Source: an uncultured Fluviicola sp. (GTDB lineage: Bacteria; Bacteroidota; Bacteroidia; Flavobacteriales_D; Crocinitomicaceae). From it: a DNA stretch of 64,000 bases. The stretch lies in assembly GCF_902168135.1 (NCBI RefSeq), contig NZ_CABHOL010000025.1:53448-117447 (forward strand). The letters run 5' to 3'. Both the position numbers and the translations under genes were made by a program. Shown in pieces: positions 1-8,819 of this stretch (positions are counted from its first letter, which is position 1; each line of letters starts with the position of its first letter). The notes under the pieces are model-generated. The model was not told the origin of the DNA, did no database searches, and was given only the letters and a program-made list of their open reading frames with translations.

Positions 1-1700
1 TTGTCAACCTGGAAATTAATTATTCCATTCAATAGACTGCAAGGGCATCCACAACCAACTACATCAATCGTTTTGCATGATTCGGTCTGGCATACTTGTC
101 CATTGGTAAGAACAGTAGTAAGCACCATACAAACTGTGTGAGTACCATTTCCTGCTACCGGCATAGAGAATGGTGTTCCGGAACCAACGTACAGACCATC
201 TACATACCAGTCAATCGAGTAGCTTTGTATACATGGAGTCTGATTAAAAAATCCGTTGAAGTAAGCGGTGCATTGAGCAATCTGCCAATTAAATCCTGCT
301 ACTATGTCACTGCAATTGCATTGATCACAATCCGTTATCACAATGTCTTTGCACAGTTCTTTGTGACACAGGGTCCCATCAGGTAAAGTTACCGTAACAA
401 ATAGACAGATTGTGTAAGTTCCATTAGCCGGAGCAGTCCAAACGAAATTTTGTCCGCTTCCTACAGGTGAACCATTTACATACCATTCGTATTGGTAATT
501 GGACATACAATTAGGACCATAAGCGTCTCCTAGTAGTTCCACATTACACTGGTTTATCAGGTATTCGAAATTGGTCTGTAACTGTTGACAGTTGCATTCA
601 TCACAATCTTTCACGTCAACCAGCTTACATACTTCTTTCAAACATTTCTGTCCATTTGGCATAATTGTAGTTACTGTCAGGCAAACATTGTAGACACCAT
701 TCGCTGGGAAAGTATAATTAAATACCGGACCCGAACCAACGTAAACACCATTTACCGACCAATTCCATCCAGTAATCTGCATACAGGCAGGAAGTCCTAC
801 GAGGCCAGTGAAATTCCCGACGCAATTATCTAAGAAGTGATCAAAACCTATCTCAAGCTGATCACAATTACAAGGATCACAGTCTTTCACCTTAACGATT
901 TTACAGAATTCCTTCGTACAAGGACTTCCATCCGGCATAATGGTAGTTACCTGCAGACAAATGTTATATGGTCCGTTAGCAGGGAAAGTATAAATCAGAT
1001 TTGGTCCTGTTCCCGAAGGAAGTCCATTGACATACCATTGATACGTAAATTGTGTCATACATGGTGGAGCCAGAACTGCGGCATCGAAATGACCTTCGCA
1101 GTTTACGATGTTGAAGTTGAATGACGGTTGAAGTTGATTACAATTACATTCTTCACAATCATTTATTTCGACCAACTGACATATTTCTTTGTAACATACT
1201 GTTCCATCATTTAAAGTCGCTGTAATAAACAAACAGACATTATAGAATCCATTCGAAGTGAACGTGTGACTAAAGTTTTGTCCGGTTCCCACAGGTAAGC
1301 CATCCACATACCATTCATAATTGATATCTTTAATACAACAAGGTAACGAAGGATCTGCTACGAATTGGGCGATGCACTTATCAACCGTAAAAGTAAAATG
1401 AGGTATGACCAGATCACAACTGCAAGGGTTGCAATCAATGTTTACCGTACGACAGGATTCCCTTATGCAAGTCGTTCCATCAGCTAAAGTTACGGTTACA
1501 ACCATGCAGACAGTATGCGGACCGTTGGTTAAGAATGCATAATTGAATGTCGATCCAAATCCAGCTGAAACTCCATCGATAATCCATTCAATCTGAGTCG
1601 AAGTGTTAGCACAGTTAGGGTTAATCATCCCAGTGAATGTAGTAATACAATCAGCAGATGTTGTGTACGTAAATTCAGGATGAATGTTTTCACATGTGCA
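1..1700 (-). repeat. Coding tandem repeat, 276-bp unit (92 aa, eight Cys)
   Basis: The C-x-C codons that open each unit lie at 1692-1700, 1416-1424, 1140-1148, 864-872, 588-596 and 312-320, giving five successive intervals of exactly 276 bp. The next C-x-C (39-47) is one codon closer (273 bp). Six full units are visible and a seventh begins at the left edge. Unit sequences have diverged, while cysteine spacing is fixed. Confidence 0.9.
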
Positions 1701-2303
1701 AGGATTATCGTTGCAATCTACGTCGATTGAACCTGACAGAATAAAAGCTCCAACATTGTCTACAAAATTAACAACGCATTCAATGGTCCATGTTCCGGCG
1801 GCTGGCGACGCAACCGTATAACCAATCGGCGGACTTACCATGTAAGGCGCGGATGGGGGAACAGTAAGCGGAATAGGAGTTCCGGCACCCGGCGGAACTA
1901 GCTGGATTGAAACCAAAACGTCATCCCAGGCGATACCAAAATTTGTGGTAAAACTGGTGGTTCCGGCTGCAATGTTAAAGGTCCGTGAGAACGTATAATT
2001 TCCAGCTGCATTGTTAAAAATCGTGCCTGAACCATTGATCCAGCAAGCATTTGTTACCGCTACAGGCGTTACTTGCCAATAAGGAAGGTAGCTTTGTACA
2101 CGTTTTGCAGCCGGCCCAACCGGACCCGAACTGATTGTCCAGAAAGGATCGGTTGCACCGATGGCAATTGCATTTCCCGCAGCATCAATTCCAGTACTGA
2201 CATTGATATCCGGGCAAGGTCCCCCAGCACTGGTCTGAGCGGTTAAATTGTTTCCTGCACAATAAAGCAGCACGAAACAGACTAATTTTAGAAATTGTTT
2301 CAT
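1..2303 (-). CDS. Secreted protein with tandem Cys-rich PKD-like repeats, C-terminus outside window
   Basis: The reading frame is open from the ATG at 2301-2303 to the window edge (767 codons), so the C-terminus is missing. It starts MKQFLKLVCFVLLYCAG, a signal peptide with likely cleavage near TAQ. Residues ~25-195 form a beta-rich domain with few cysteines. After that come 92-residue units, each with eight cysteines at unit positions 1, 3, 17, 30, 64, 77, 82 and 90, a WYVNG-type motif at 38-42 and a TFPANG-type motif at 54-59. The WYVNG...F..NG...VCL..T pattern resembles PKD/Ig-like surface domains, but eight cysteines per unit is not usual for PKD. An extracellular adhesin or structural role is inferred; a T9SS sorting domain may lie beyond the edge. 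The function is unknown to me. The stretch carries only short spurious reading frames on the other strand. Confidence 0.85.
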   Translation of the reverse strand, partial: MKQFLKLVCFVLLYCAGNNLTAQTSAGGPCPDINVSTGIDAAGNAIAIGATDPFWTISSGPVGPAAKRVQSYLPYWQVTPVAVTNACWINGSGTIFNNAAGNYTFSRTFNIAAGTTSFTTNFGIAWDDVLVSIQLVPPGAGTPIPLTVPPSAPYMVSPPIGYTVASPAAGTWTIECVVNFVDNVGAFILSGSIDVDCNDNPCTCENIHPEFTYTTSADCITTFTGMINPNCANTSTQIEWIIDGVSAGFGSTFNYAFLTNGPHTVCMVVTVTLADGTTCIRESCRTVNIDCNPCSCDLVIPHFTFTVDKCIAQFVADPSLPCCIKDINYEWYVDGLPVGTGQNFSHTFTSNGFYNVCLFITATLNDGTVCYKEICQLVEINDCEECNCNQLQPSFNFNIVNCEGHFDAAVLAPPCMTQFTYQWYVNGLPSGTGPNLIYTFPANGPYNICLQVTTIMPDGSPCTKEFCKIVKVKDCDPCNCDQLEIGFDHFLDNCVGNFTGLVGLPACMQITGWNWSVNGVYVGSGPVFNYTFPANGVYNVCLTVTTIMPNGQKCLKEVCKLVDVKDCDECNCQQLQTNFEYLINQCNVELLGDAYGPNCMSNYQYEWYVNGSPVGSGQNFVWTAPANGTYTICLFVTVTLPDGTLCHKELCKDIVITDCDQCNCSDIVAGFNWQIAQCTAYFNGFFNQTPCIQSYSIDWYVDGLYVGSGTPFSMPVAGNGTHTVCMVLTTVLTNGQVCQTESCKTIDVVGCGCPCSLLNGIINFQVD

Positions 2304-2748
2304 AAGATGTAAAAGTAAATAGTGTGTAATAAAACTGTTAGTAGTTATTTTTTTAACATTGAAATGTTCAAGACGAGTCGATGTGGATTCTTTCCATGGC
2401 GTGAATAGTTATTCGTGAGAAGGCTAATATACAGCATGTTAGAAGTGTTTTCATCACTGTTCAAAAGTTTAACATTTAAGAAAGCTTCGTACTTGATACG
2501 TTTTTCATTTACTAAGTAGATTCCACGCCACAAAATGAATACTCCATGTCCACGATCCCTTCATACCAACAGTGTTTTAAATAACATATTTAGTGATTTT
2601 GGCAAATTTATTTCACAAAACACTCCCGTTTAAGTCACATAAATGCTTTGCCCTCGTCTTAAATTCTGTTTGAACAAAAATTCAAAAACCGCGTGGGAAA
2701 TTATTGCTGAATTTGCCTTAAACTTGTACTTCACAATTCTTAAAGATT
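2304..2748. other. Intergenic region between divergent genes
   Basis: This 445-bp AT-rich gap separates the leftward repeat protein from polA. A 62-codon frame at 2345-2533 (-) has no recognisable features and I do not consider it a gene. The only signal I can name is a TAAACTTG box at 2719-2726, one mismatch from the Bacteroidota -7 consensus TAnnTTTG, about 22 nt before the polA ATG. Confidence 0.5.
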
Positions 2749-5553
2749 ATGCTTACTCCGGAATCCGATAAAAAATTGTTCCTCTTAGATGCTTTTGCTT
2801 TGATTTACAGGGCATATTTTGCTTTTGCCAAAAATCCAAGAGTTAATTCAAAAGGACAAAACACATCCGCCGCTTTTGGGTTCACCAATGTGTTGATCGA
2901 TATCCTGAACAAGGAGAAACCATCACACATCGCAGTTGTTTTTGATCCTCCAGGAGGTGCAACCAACCGAAACGTGGATTTCGCAGACTACAAAGCGCAC
3001 AGAGAAGAAATGCCCGAAGACATCCGCAGCATGATCGAACCCATCAAACGCATTATTGAAGCTTTCCGCATCCCGATGTATGTCGTGGAAGGTTACGAAG
3101 CGGATGATTTGATCGGAACATTAGCCAAAAAAGCGGAAAAAGAAGGGTTCATTACTTACATGATGACACCGGACAAGGATTTCGGTCAGTTGGTAAGCGA
3201 AAATATTTTCATTTACAAACCAGGCCGTGGTGGAGATCCGGCTACGGTGATGGGCGTAAAAGAAGTTTGTGAAAAGTTTGAAGTGAAAGATCCGTTGCAG
3301 GTTATAGATATTCTTGGACTATGGGGTGATGCAGCCGACAATATTCCGGGAATTCCGGGAGTTGGTGAGAAAACAGCCAAAAAATTGATCGCTGATTATG
3401 GTTCCATGGAGGGGGTTTTTGAGAACGTAGAATCCCTCAAAGGGAAAATGAAGGAAAACATGATCAATTTCAAGGAACAGGGAATCATTTCCAAACTCCT
3501 TGCAACAATTATCCTGGACTCACCGGTGGAATTCAATCCTGAAGAATTGAAGTACCAGGAACCGGATAAAAACCTCATCCTGGATATTTTTACAGACCTG
3601 GAATTCCGCAACCTGGCAAAACGTGTAACCGGAGAAGAGATTGTCGTTACTTCTGCAGGGGTGGATGAAAATGGTCAACTCGACCTTTTCGGTACTCAAA
3701 GTTTGGTAGAAGTACAACAGGCACAGCCTACAAGCGGTGTGAAAACAATTGCAACTGAAAAAGCAGCATACCATCTGGTTACTTTGCCAGAAGAACGTAA
3801 AGCTTTACTAACTAAATTGCTCAAGCAGACATCCGTTTGTTTCGACACGGAAACAACCGACGTAAATGCCCTGCATGCGGATTTGGTCGGAATGTCTTTT
3901 TCATTCCAGGCACGTGAGGCTTATTACGTTGCCGTTCCGAAAGACAGGGCTGAAGCACAGGCAATTGTAGACGAATTCAAACCCTTCTTCGAAAGTGAGA
4001 AAATCGAAAAGATCGCTCACAACATGAAATACGACATGCAGGTACTGCATCGTTATGGAGTAGCTTTCGCAGGACCGTTATTCGACACCATGATTGCTCA
4101 TTACCTGATCCAACCGGAATCCAAACAAGGAATGGACTTCCTGGCGGAATATTACCTGAACTACACACCTATCAGCATCGAAACCCTGATCGGGAAGAAA
4201 GGAAAAGGCCAGGGAAATATGGGCGATCTTCCTCCGGAGGCAATCTGTGATTATGCGTGCGAAGATGCGGATATAACCTTCCAGTTAAAACAATTATTCG
4301 GGCCGCAGATCGAAAAGGAACATTTGAAAAAATTGTTCTACGAAATGGAGATGCCGCTGGTTTCTGTCCTTGCAAAAATGGAAGAAGAAGGAGTTGCCAT
4401 AGACATTCCTCACCTGGAAGCATATTCCAAACAACTGGCAGATGAAACCGCAGCTTTGGAAATCCGTATCAAGGAATTGGCCGGAATGGATTTCAATGTG
4501 GATTCCCCGAAACAATTGGGAGACGTTTTGTTCGAACACATGAAGATTTCCTCGAAAGCTAAAAAGACGAAAACCGGTCAATATGCCACATCCGAAGATA
4601 TTTTGCAGCAGCATAAGAACGACCATGAGATCATTCCATGCATTTTGGATTATCGCCAGATGAAAAAACTGAAATCTACCTACGTGGATCCGCTTCCGAC
4701 TATGAAAGATCCGGTTGACGGAAGAGTTCACACCAGCTACATGCAGACAGTTACTGCAACGGGGCGTTTAAGTTCCAACAATCCGAACTTACAGAACATT
4801 CCGATCCGCAGTGAACGTGGAAAAGAGATCCGCAAAGCATTTATTGCCCGTTCGGAAGATTACCAGTTAATGTCGGCCGATTATTCCCAGATCGAATTGC
4901 GCATCATCGCAGCTTTGGCAAACGATGAGAACATGATCCGGGCATTTAAGGACAAAGTGGACATTCACCGGGCAACAGCTGCAAAAGTATTCCATGTGGA
5001 GCTGGATGAAGTGACAAAAGACCAGCGCAGCGCGGCAAAAGCAGTGAACTTCGGAATCATTTACGGACAGTCGGCATTTGGTCTTTCCCAAAATCTTGGA
5101 ATCAGCCGAACAGAAGCAAAACAGATCATTGATTCGTACTTTGCGCAATATTCAACGATCAAAACGTACATGGACAAAGCGGTAAAAGATGCCCGGGAGA
5201 ACGGATATGTGGAAACGATCATGCAGCGCCGCCGTTATTTACCGGATATCAATTCGGCAAATGCGGTTGTAAGAGGTTTTGCAGAACGAAATGCCGTTAA
5301 CGCGCCGATACAGGGATCTGCAGCTGATATCGTGAAATTGGCAATGGTTGCGGTTGACAAAGCCATGACCAAAGCAAACGTTCAATCCAAAATGATTCTG
5401 CAGGTACACGATGAATTGGTTTTTGATGTACATAAAGACGAGCAGGAACTCATTAAAGCACTGGTAAAAGAAGCCATGGAAACAGCAGTTTCATTAGCAG
5501 TCCCGATGGAAGTAGAAATGGAATTAGCAAACAATTGGCTGGATGCGCATTAA
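2749..5553 (+). CDS. polA: DNA polymerase I
   Basis: This is full-length family A polymerase (934 aa), acting in Okazaki-fragment maturation and repair synthesis. The N-terminal 5'-3' nuclease (about 1-290) has the LLDA and EADD acidic motifs and a TPDKD motif. The 3'-5' exonuclease (about 340-530) appears intact: FDTET (Exo I, ~364), HNMKYD (Exo II) and YACED (Exo III, Y-x3-D), so proofreading is expected, unlike in many family A enzymes that have lost these residues. The polymerase domain has motif A DYSQIELR (~707), motif B RSAAKAVNFGIIYG (~758) and motif C QVHDE (~884). The start codon is the ATG at 2749. The last 11 nt overlap the next gene, which suggests co-transcription. Confidence 0.98.
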   Translation: MLTPESDKKLFLLDAFALIYRAYFAFAKNPRVNSKGQNTSAAFGFTNVLIDILNKEKPSHIAVVFDPPGGATNRNVDFADYKAHREEMPEDIRSMIEPIKRIIEAFRIPMYVVEGYEADDLIGTLAKKAEKEGFITYMMTPDKDFGQLVSENIFIYKPGRGGDPATVMGVKEVCEKFEVKDPLQVIDILGLWGDAADNIPGIPGVGEKTAKKLIADYGSMEGVFENVESLKGKMKENMINFKEQGIISKLLATIILDSPVEFNPEELKYQEPDKNLILDIFTDLEFRNLAKRVTGEEIVVTSAGVDENGQLDLFGTQSLVEVQQAQPTSGVKTIATEKAAYHLVTLPEERKALLTKLLKQTSVCFDTETTDVNALHADLVGMSFSFQAREAYYVAVPKDRAEAQAIVDEFKPFFESEKIEKIAHNMKYDMQVLHRYGVAFAGPLFDTMIAHYLIQPESKQGMDFLAEYYLNYTPISIETLIGKKGKGQGNMGDLPPEAICDYACEDADITFQLKQLFGPQIEKEHLKKLFYEMEMPLVSVLAKMEEEGVAIDIPHLEAYSKQLADETAALEIRIKELAGMDFNVDSPKQLGDVLFEHMKISSKAKKTKTGQYATSEDILQQHKNDHEIIPCILDYRQMKKLKSTYVDPLPTMKDPVDGRVHTSYMQTVTATGRLSSNNPNLQNIPIRSERGKEIRKAFIARSEDYQLMSADYSQIELRIIAALANDENMIRAFKDKVDIHRATAAKVFHVELDEVTKDQRSAAKAVNFGIIYGQSAFGLSQNLGISRTEAKQIIDSYFAQYSTIKTYMDKAVKDARENGYVETIMQRRRYLPDINSANAVVRGFAERNAVNAPIQGSAADIVKLAMVAVDKAMTKANVQSKMILQVHDELVFDVHKDEQELIKALVKEAMETAVSLAVPMEVEMELANNWLDAH

Positions 5554-6043
5554 AAACATTCTTTTTCTTGAGGTCATCTTTTGCATGATCCTGGTATCCG
5601 GAAATGCCTTCTCACAGCAAAATTTCGGTCTCAGCTGTGCGGGGAACTGGAAAGGAACCATGCATATTTACAGTGAAGGTCTTTTGACAGATAGTGTTCC
5701 TGTTATTTTAGAAGTCAGGCAACAGGATGATTCCGTGTTCCGCTGGAAAATGGAATATGTATCGAAAAAAAATCCAATGGTAAAGGACTATCATTTGGTT
5801 TATAAAGGAGGAAACTATTACCAAATTGATGAGGGTTATGGAATTAAACTCGACTCATATCTATTCGGTAACCGGCTCGTTTCAGTCTTCGAAACAGAAG
5901 GAATCCTGTTGACTTCGGTCTATGAACGGAACAAAGACGAATTGTACTTTGAAGTAACCTCAGGCACCAAAGAAAAATCCGATGCAGAAGTTCAATCTTA
6001 CCATGTAAGATTCTTGCAAAACGTTCGGTTTAAAAGGGATTAA
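5543..6043 (+). CDS. Small exported protein of unknown function
   Basis: This is a 166-aa protein with a signal peptide (MRIKNILFLEVIFCMILVSG, cleavage near AFSQ). The rest is beta-rich: alternating hydrophobic strands such as VPVILEVRQQ and FRWKMEYV, starting with a GNWKG motif that recalls lipocalin/nitrobindin-like barrels. That resemblance is weak and no family is assigned. Its ATG lies inside polA (11-nt overlap), so it is probably transcribed with polA. A 14-bp inverted repeat follows the stop codon. Confidence 0.75.
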   Translation: MRIKNILFLEVIFCMILVSGNAFSQQNFGLSCAGNWKGTMHIYSEGLLTDSVPVILEVRQQDDSVFRWKMEYVSKKNPMVKDYHLVYKGGNYYQIDEGYGIKLDSYLFGNRLVSVFETEGILLTSVYERNKDELYFEVTSGTKEKSDAEVQSYHVRFLQNVRFKRD

Positions 6044-6050
6044 AACCAAA

Positions 6051-6101
6051 AAAGGAGCTGACAAGAACGTTTTTCATAGGAAACAGTTTGTCAGCTCCTT
6101 T
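6051..6101. terminator. Bidirectional terminator between convergent genes
   Basis: There is a perfect 14-bp inverted repeat, AAAGGAGCTGACAA at 6051-6064 pairing with 6088-6101, with a 23-nt loop. A-rich and T-rich flanks on both sides fit termination of the polA operon (+) and of the peptidase gene (-). Confidence 0.75.
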
Positions 6102-6120
6102 AACAATTATCGTGCTAAGA

Positions 6121-8661
6121 TCAGAATTTCTCCACCCGAACAGTTTCAGTTCCGTTTTGAGTTTGGACTTTCATCACATACAATCCTTTATTCAGACTGC
6201 TGATATCCAAATCGACCTCGTTCTTGTTTTCCAATGATTTCGTGTAAACCACCTTGCCGCTTAAATCAACTAGTTCGATGCGCTGAATTCCTGAATTTGC
6301 ATGCTTAACCGTCAATGCTCCTTTACTTGGATTCGGGTAAACCTGCACGTGAACTCCGGCTTTATTTTCAGCCAATCCGAGTGTACACTCAAAAGGAATA
6401 TTGAATGCTTCCACCTGATCATTACGATCATTCGGATCTCCCTGGTCTGCAGAAAGCCCTACTCCTCTTCTGGCAAACACTTCCCAGATCAGGCATTTGT
6501 TCGCACCGCCATAAAGCACCTGGTCTGCCGCAAGAATTCCGTCACGGCCATCCACAAAGCCTGGTCCGCAATTCGTCATTTTCAGTCCTTCGATGACCAA
6601 ATGCATCGCTCTGTTATTTCCTCCCGTTCCTGTTTTTAGATTCGGGTCAAAACCATACTCATCGATCAATGCCCAGTTCAAATCCCAAAGAATGCTCGCC
6701 CAAACAAACCCGATTCCATGAGGCATGGATAAAGAGTTGCTGTTTGTATTCCCGTAAGTATAATCGTTAATCGCGAAATCAGTTGAATAGCGTGCCGGAC
6801 GAATTCCGCCACCGTTATTCGGTTCGTTTGTTACATAAGTTCCCACTCCTCTTCCATCTGTTCCCAGATCAGAAGCGGTCTGAGTAATCATCAATCCGAA
6901 CCAATCGGACCAGCCCTCTCCCATTTGCTCATCATTCCACAAACAATCCGTCATATCTGCTCCTCCGACCAAACGGGTAGAAATTCCATGTCCGTATTCG
7001 TGGGCAATGATCATATTGTCAAAATCAGAATCTGTTGCTGTCAGGTCGCCCGGATTTACAATTGTTCCGTTCAATGTATTGCCCAGGTTAATCTGGTTCA
7101 CAAATGCATCTCCGTTCGGTTTGGAAACCATGATAGCAGGAATTGTTTCAATTCCCGTACCGCCACCCATTGCCTGGGTACCTGTTCCGGTATTGTTCAT
7201 CACAATTACTGCAACTGCTCCAAAGTCCTGGCAGGCAACTACTTTATCAGCGAAATTACAATTTCCCCTGCGCACCAGGGCAATCTTTCCTGCAAGAGCT
7301 GCTCCGTTTGTGATCACATCACATCCGTCTGTAGTATCGGTTCCGCCATCTTCCACCAAAACAATATCTTCCGTAATCGGAGTCATTGGAACCGGTGGAC
7401 CAAATCCGGCTGTTGAACAGGTATAAGATCCTGAAATTCCTGCCGGTGCATTGATTGTCAGCAGATCCGGAACATTGCTTTCCGTCCACAAATACATTTG
7501 CATCCAGGGACTTGAGCCTTCCGGTGGTGTTGCGAAATTCGCATTATTCGTTCCGCTTCCATCCTGGGCTTCCCCCATGACCGGGTCTAATCCAAGCCCA
7601 GAACCGGAATAGTTTGTTTCCTGGAAATTCCCGCTTTCTTCGTCAAAACCATAATGCGCCCAAATATCGTGCATCATGTTGTTCATGTAGAACAGGTTTG
7701 TGATCGCCGCATCCAGGTTCCCCTGAACACCTACCAGTGAATCATACGGGAAAACGAAATCCAGCGCAGATCCGCCATCCGGTGAATAACCCGGCATATC
7801 GTCGTTATCAACATCATCGTAAGCATATACGTTGTTCCCTCTTGTGATCGTATACTCATCACCTGCTATTCCGTCTGTATCGTGCCATCCGAACGGAGAA
7901 TAAGTCGCATCCGAAGGATTGGTAACGATTACGCGATCCCCGTGTGCCGGACTGATATTCGGTAAAGCATATACCTGGTACTGATCTGCACCCGGAGGCG
8001 GGGGCGGAACCATCATGGATGGAGCCGCGTGGTGATTTTCAGCAGAACAATGTTCTACCGAGCAATGTGTAACCCAGTCATTTTGGAAAAGTACTTCACC
8101 TGTTTCCGCATTGATTCTCATTGACCACCAATGCTGCGAATTCAAGGGAGAAATACTCAGGTCCCAAATGTAAAGCAATTGTCCGTTGTAATTTCCGAGA
8201 AACAATTTCACAGGGATGTCCACCTTCGAAATCCCGGCTTTTGCGAAAAGGAAACTGTTACCGGTACTCTGAAGCTGTTTTAGGTCATTTTTCGGCAGGT
8301 CCAGATGTTTCATAGCTGCTGTTACTGCTTCTGCCGCACTCAATGCAGTATGATTAACAGGATCCGAAACAGCAACAAAATCAGATGTGACGTGGATCAC
8401 TTCATTGTTGCGCATCGTAACGATCCCAAATCCGTCGATAATGGAAACACCATTTTTCGTTTGGCGCACTTTTACGTGTTTGGTATTCGAAGCTTTTGAA
8501 GAAGCGCTGGAAACAATTTCCAGGTTAGCAAGGTCCGTAGATTTTAAGTTCCAGCTGTCTGCATGTTCCTGCAAATAACGCTGAATAGAGGCTGTTTCAT
8601 TTTGTCCGAGACCAACATTCAGGATTGCCAGGAACAAAAAAGAGGAGAGTAGCTTTTTCAT
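6121..8661 (-). CDS. M36 (fungalysin-like) metallopeptidase with PA domain and T9SS sorting domain
   Basis: This is a secreted zinc endopeptidase of 846 aa. In order: a signal peptide (MKKLLSSFLFLAILNVGLGQ), an FTP-like propeptide (~25-190), the M36 catalytic domain with a protease-associated (PA) insertion (~430-530, VRRGNCNF), the zinc motif HEYGH (~550) and a third-ligand region EGWSDWFG (~581). The last ~75 residues (VYPNPSKGAL...GLYVMKV...VEKF) are a type A T9SS sorting domain, so export through the Por machinery and surface anchoring or release is expected. An upstream in-frame ATG at 8691 is rejected, because a promoter-like TACATTGG (8681-8688, -) overlaps it. The gene is transcribed towards polA and is probably monocistronic. 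Confidence 0.93.
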   Translation of the reverse strand: MKKLLSSFLFLAILNVGLGQNETASIQRYLQEHADSWNLKSTDLANLEIVSSASSKASNTKHVKVRQTKNGVSIIDGFGIVTMRNNEVIHVTSDFVAVSDPVNHTALSAAEAVTAAMKHLDLPKNDLKQLQSTGNSFLFAKAGISKVDIPVKLFLGNYNGQLLYIWDLSISPLNSQHWWSMRINAETGEVLFQNDWVTHCSVEHCSAENHHAAPSMMVPPPPPGADQYQVYALPNISPAHGDRVIVTNPSDATYSPFGWHDTDGIAGDEYTITRGNNVYAYDDVDNDDMPGYSPDGGSALDFVFPYDSLVGVQGNLDAAITNLFYMNNMMHDIWAHYGFDEESGNFQETNYSGSGLGLDPVMGEAQDGSGTNNANFATPPEGSSPWMQMYLWTESNVPDLLTINAPAGISGSYTCSTAGFGPPVPMTPITEDIVLVEDGGTDTTDGCDVITNGAALAGKIALVRRGNCNFADKVVACQDFGAVAVIVMNNTGTGTQAMGGGTGIETIPAIMVSKPNGDAFVNQINLGNTLNGTIVNPGDLTATDSDFDNMIIAHEYGHGISTRLVGGADMTDCLWNDEQMGEGWSDWFGLMITQTASDLGTDGRGVGTYVTNEPNNGGGIRPARYSTDFAINDYTYGNTNSNSLSMPHGIGFVWASILWDLNWALIDEYGFDPNLKTGTGGNNRAMHLVIEGLKMTNCGPGFVDGRDGILAADQVLYGGANKCLIWEVFARRGVGLSADQGDPNDRNDQVEAFNIPFECTLGLAENKAGVHVQVYPNPSKGALTVKHANSGIQRIELVDLSGKVVYTKSLENKNEVDLDISSLNKGLYVMKVQTQNGTETVRVEKF

Positions 8662-8819
8662 TTTCAGTTTTTTAAGTAGCCCAATGTACAAAAAATGACC
8701 AGAAAAACGAAGCTTTGAAAAAAAGACGAACGGTAAGCAGCTAAAATCAGGGAAATAATTCTTGTTTATTGAGTGAACTGCTTTTGTTATTGAGTGAGTG
8801 AAATCATAACCATCAGTTT

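Noticed and set aside
96..1124. Plus-strand frames of 80-96 codons across the left edge
   Set aside because: They are antisense to the continuous minus-strand repeat protein whose repeat structure, signal peptide and cysteine spacing are clear.
2345..2533. 62-codon minus-strand frame in the gap before polA
   Set aside because: No signal, motif, promoter or coding-like composition; the region is AT-rich intergenic DNA.
8662..8691. N-terminal extension of the M36 peptidase to ATG 8691
   Set aside because: It would put charged residues before the signal peptide, and a promoter-like box overlaps the ATG.
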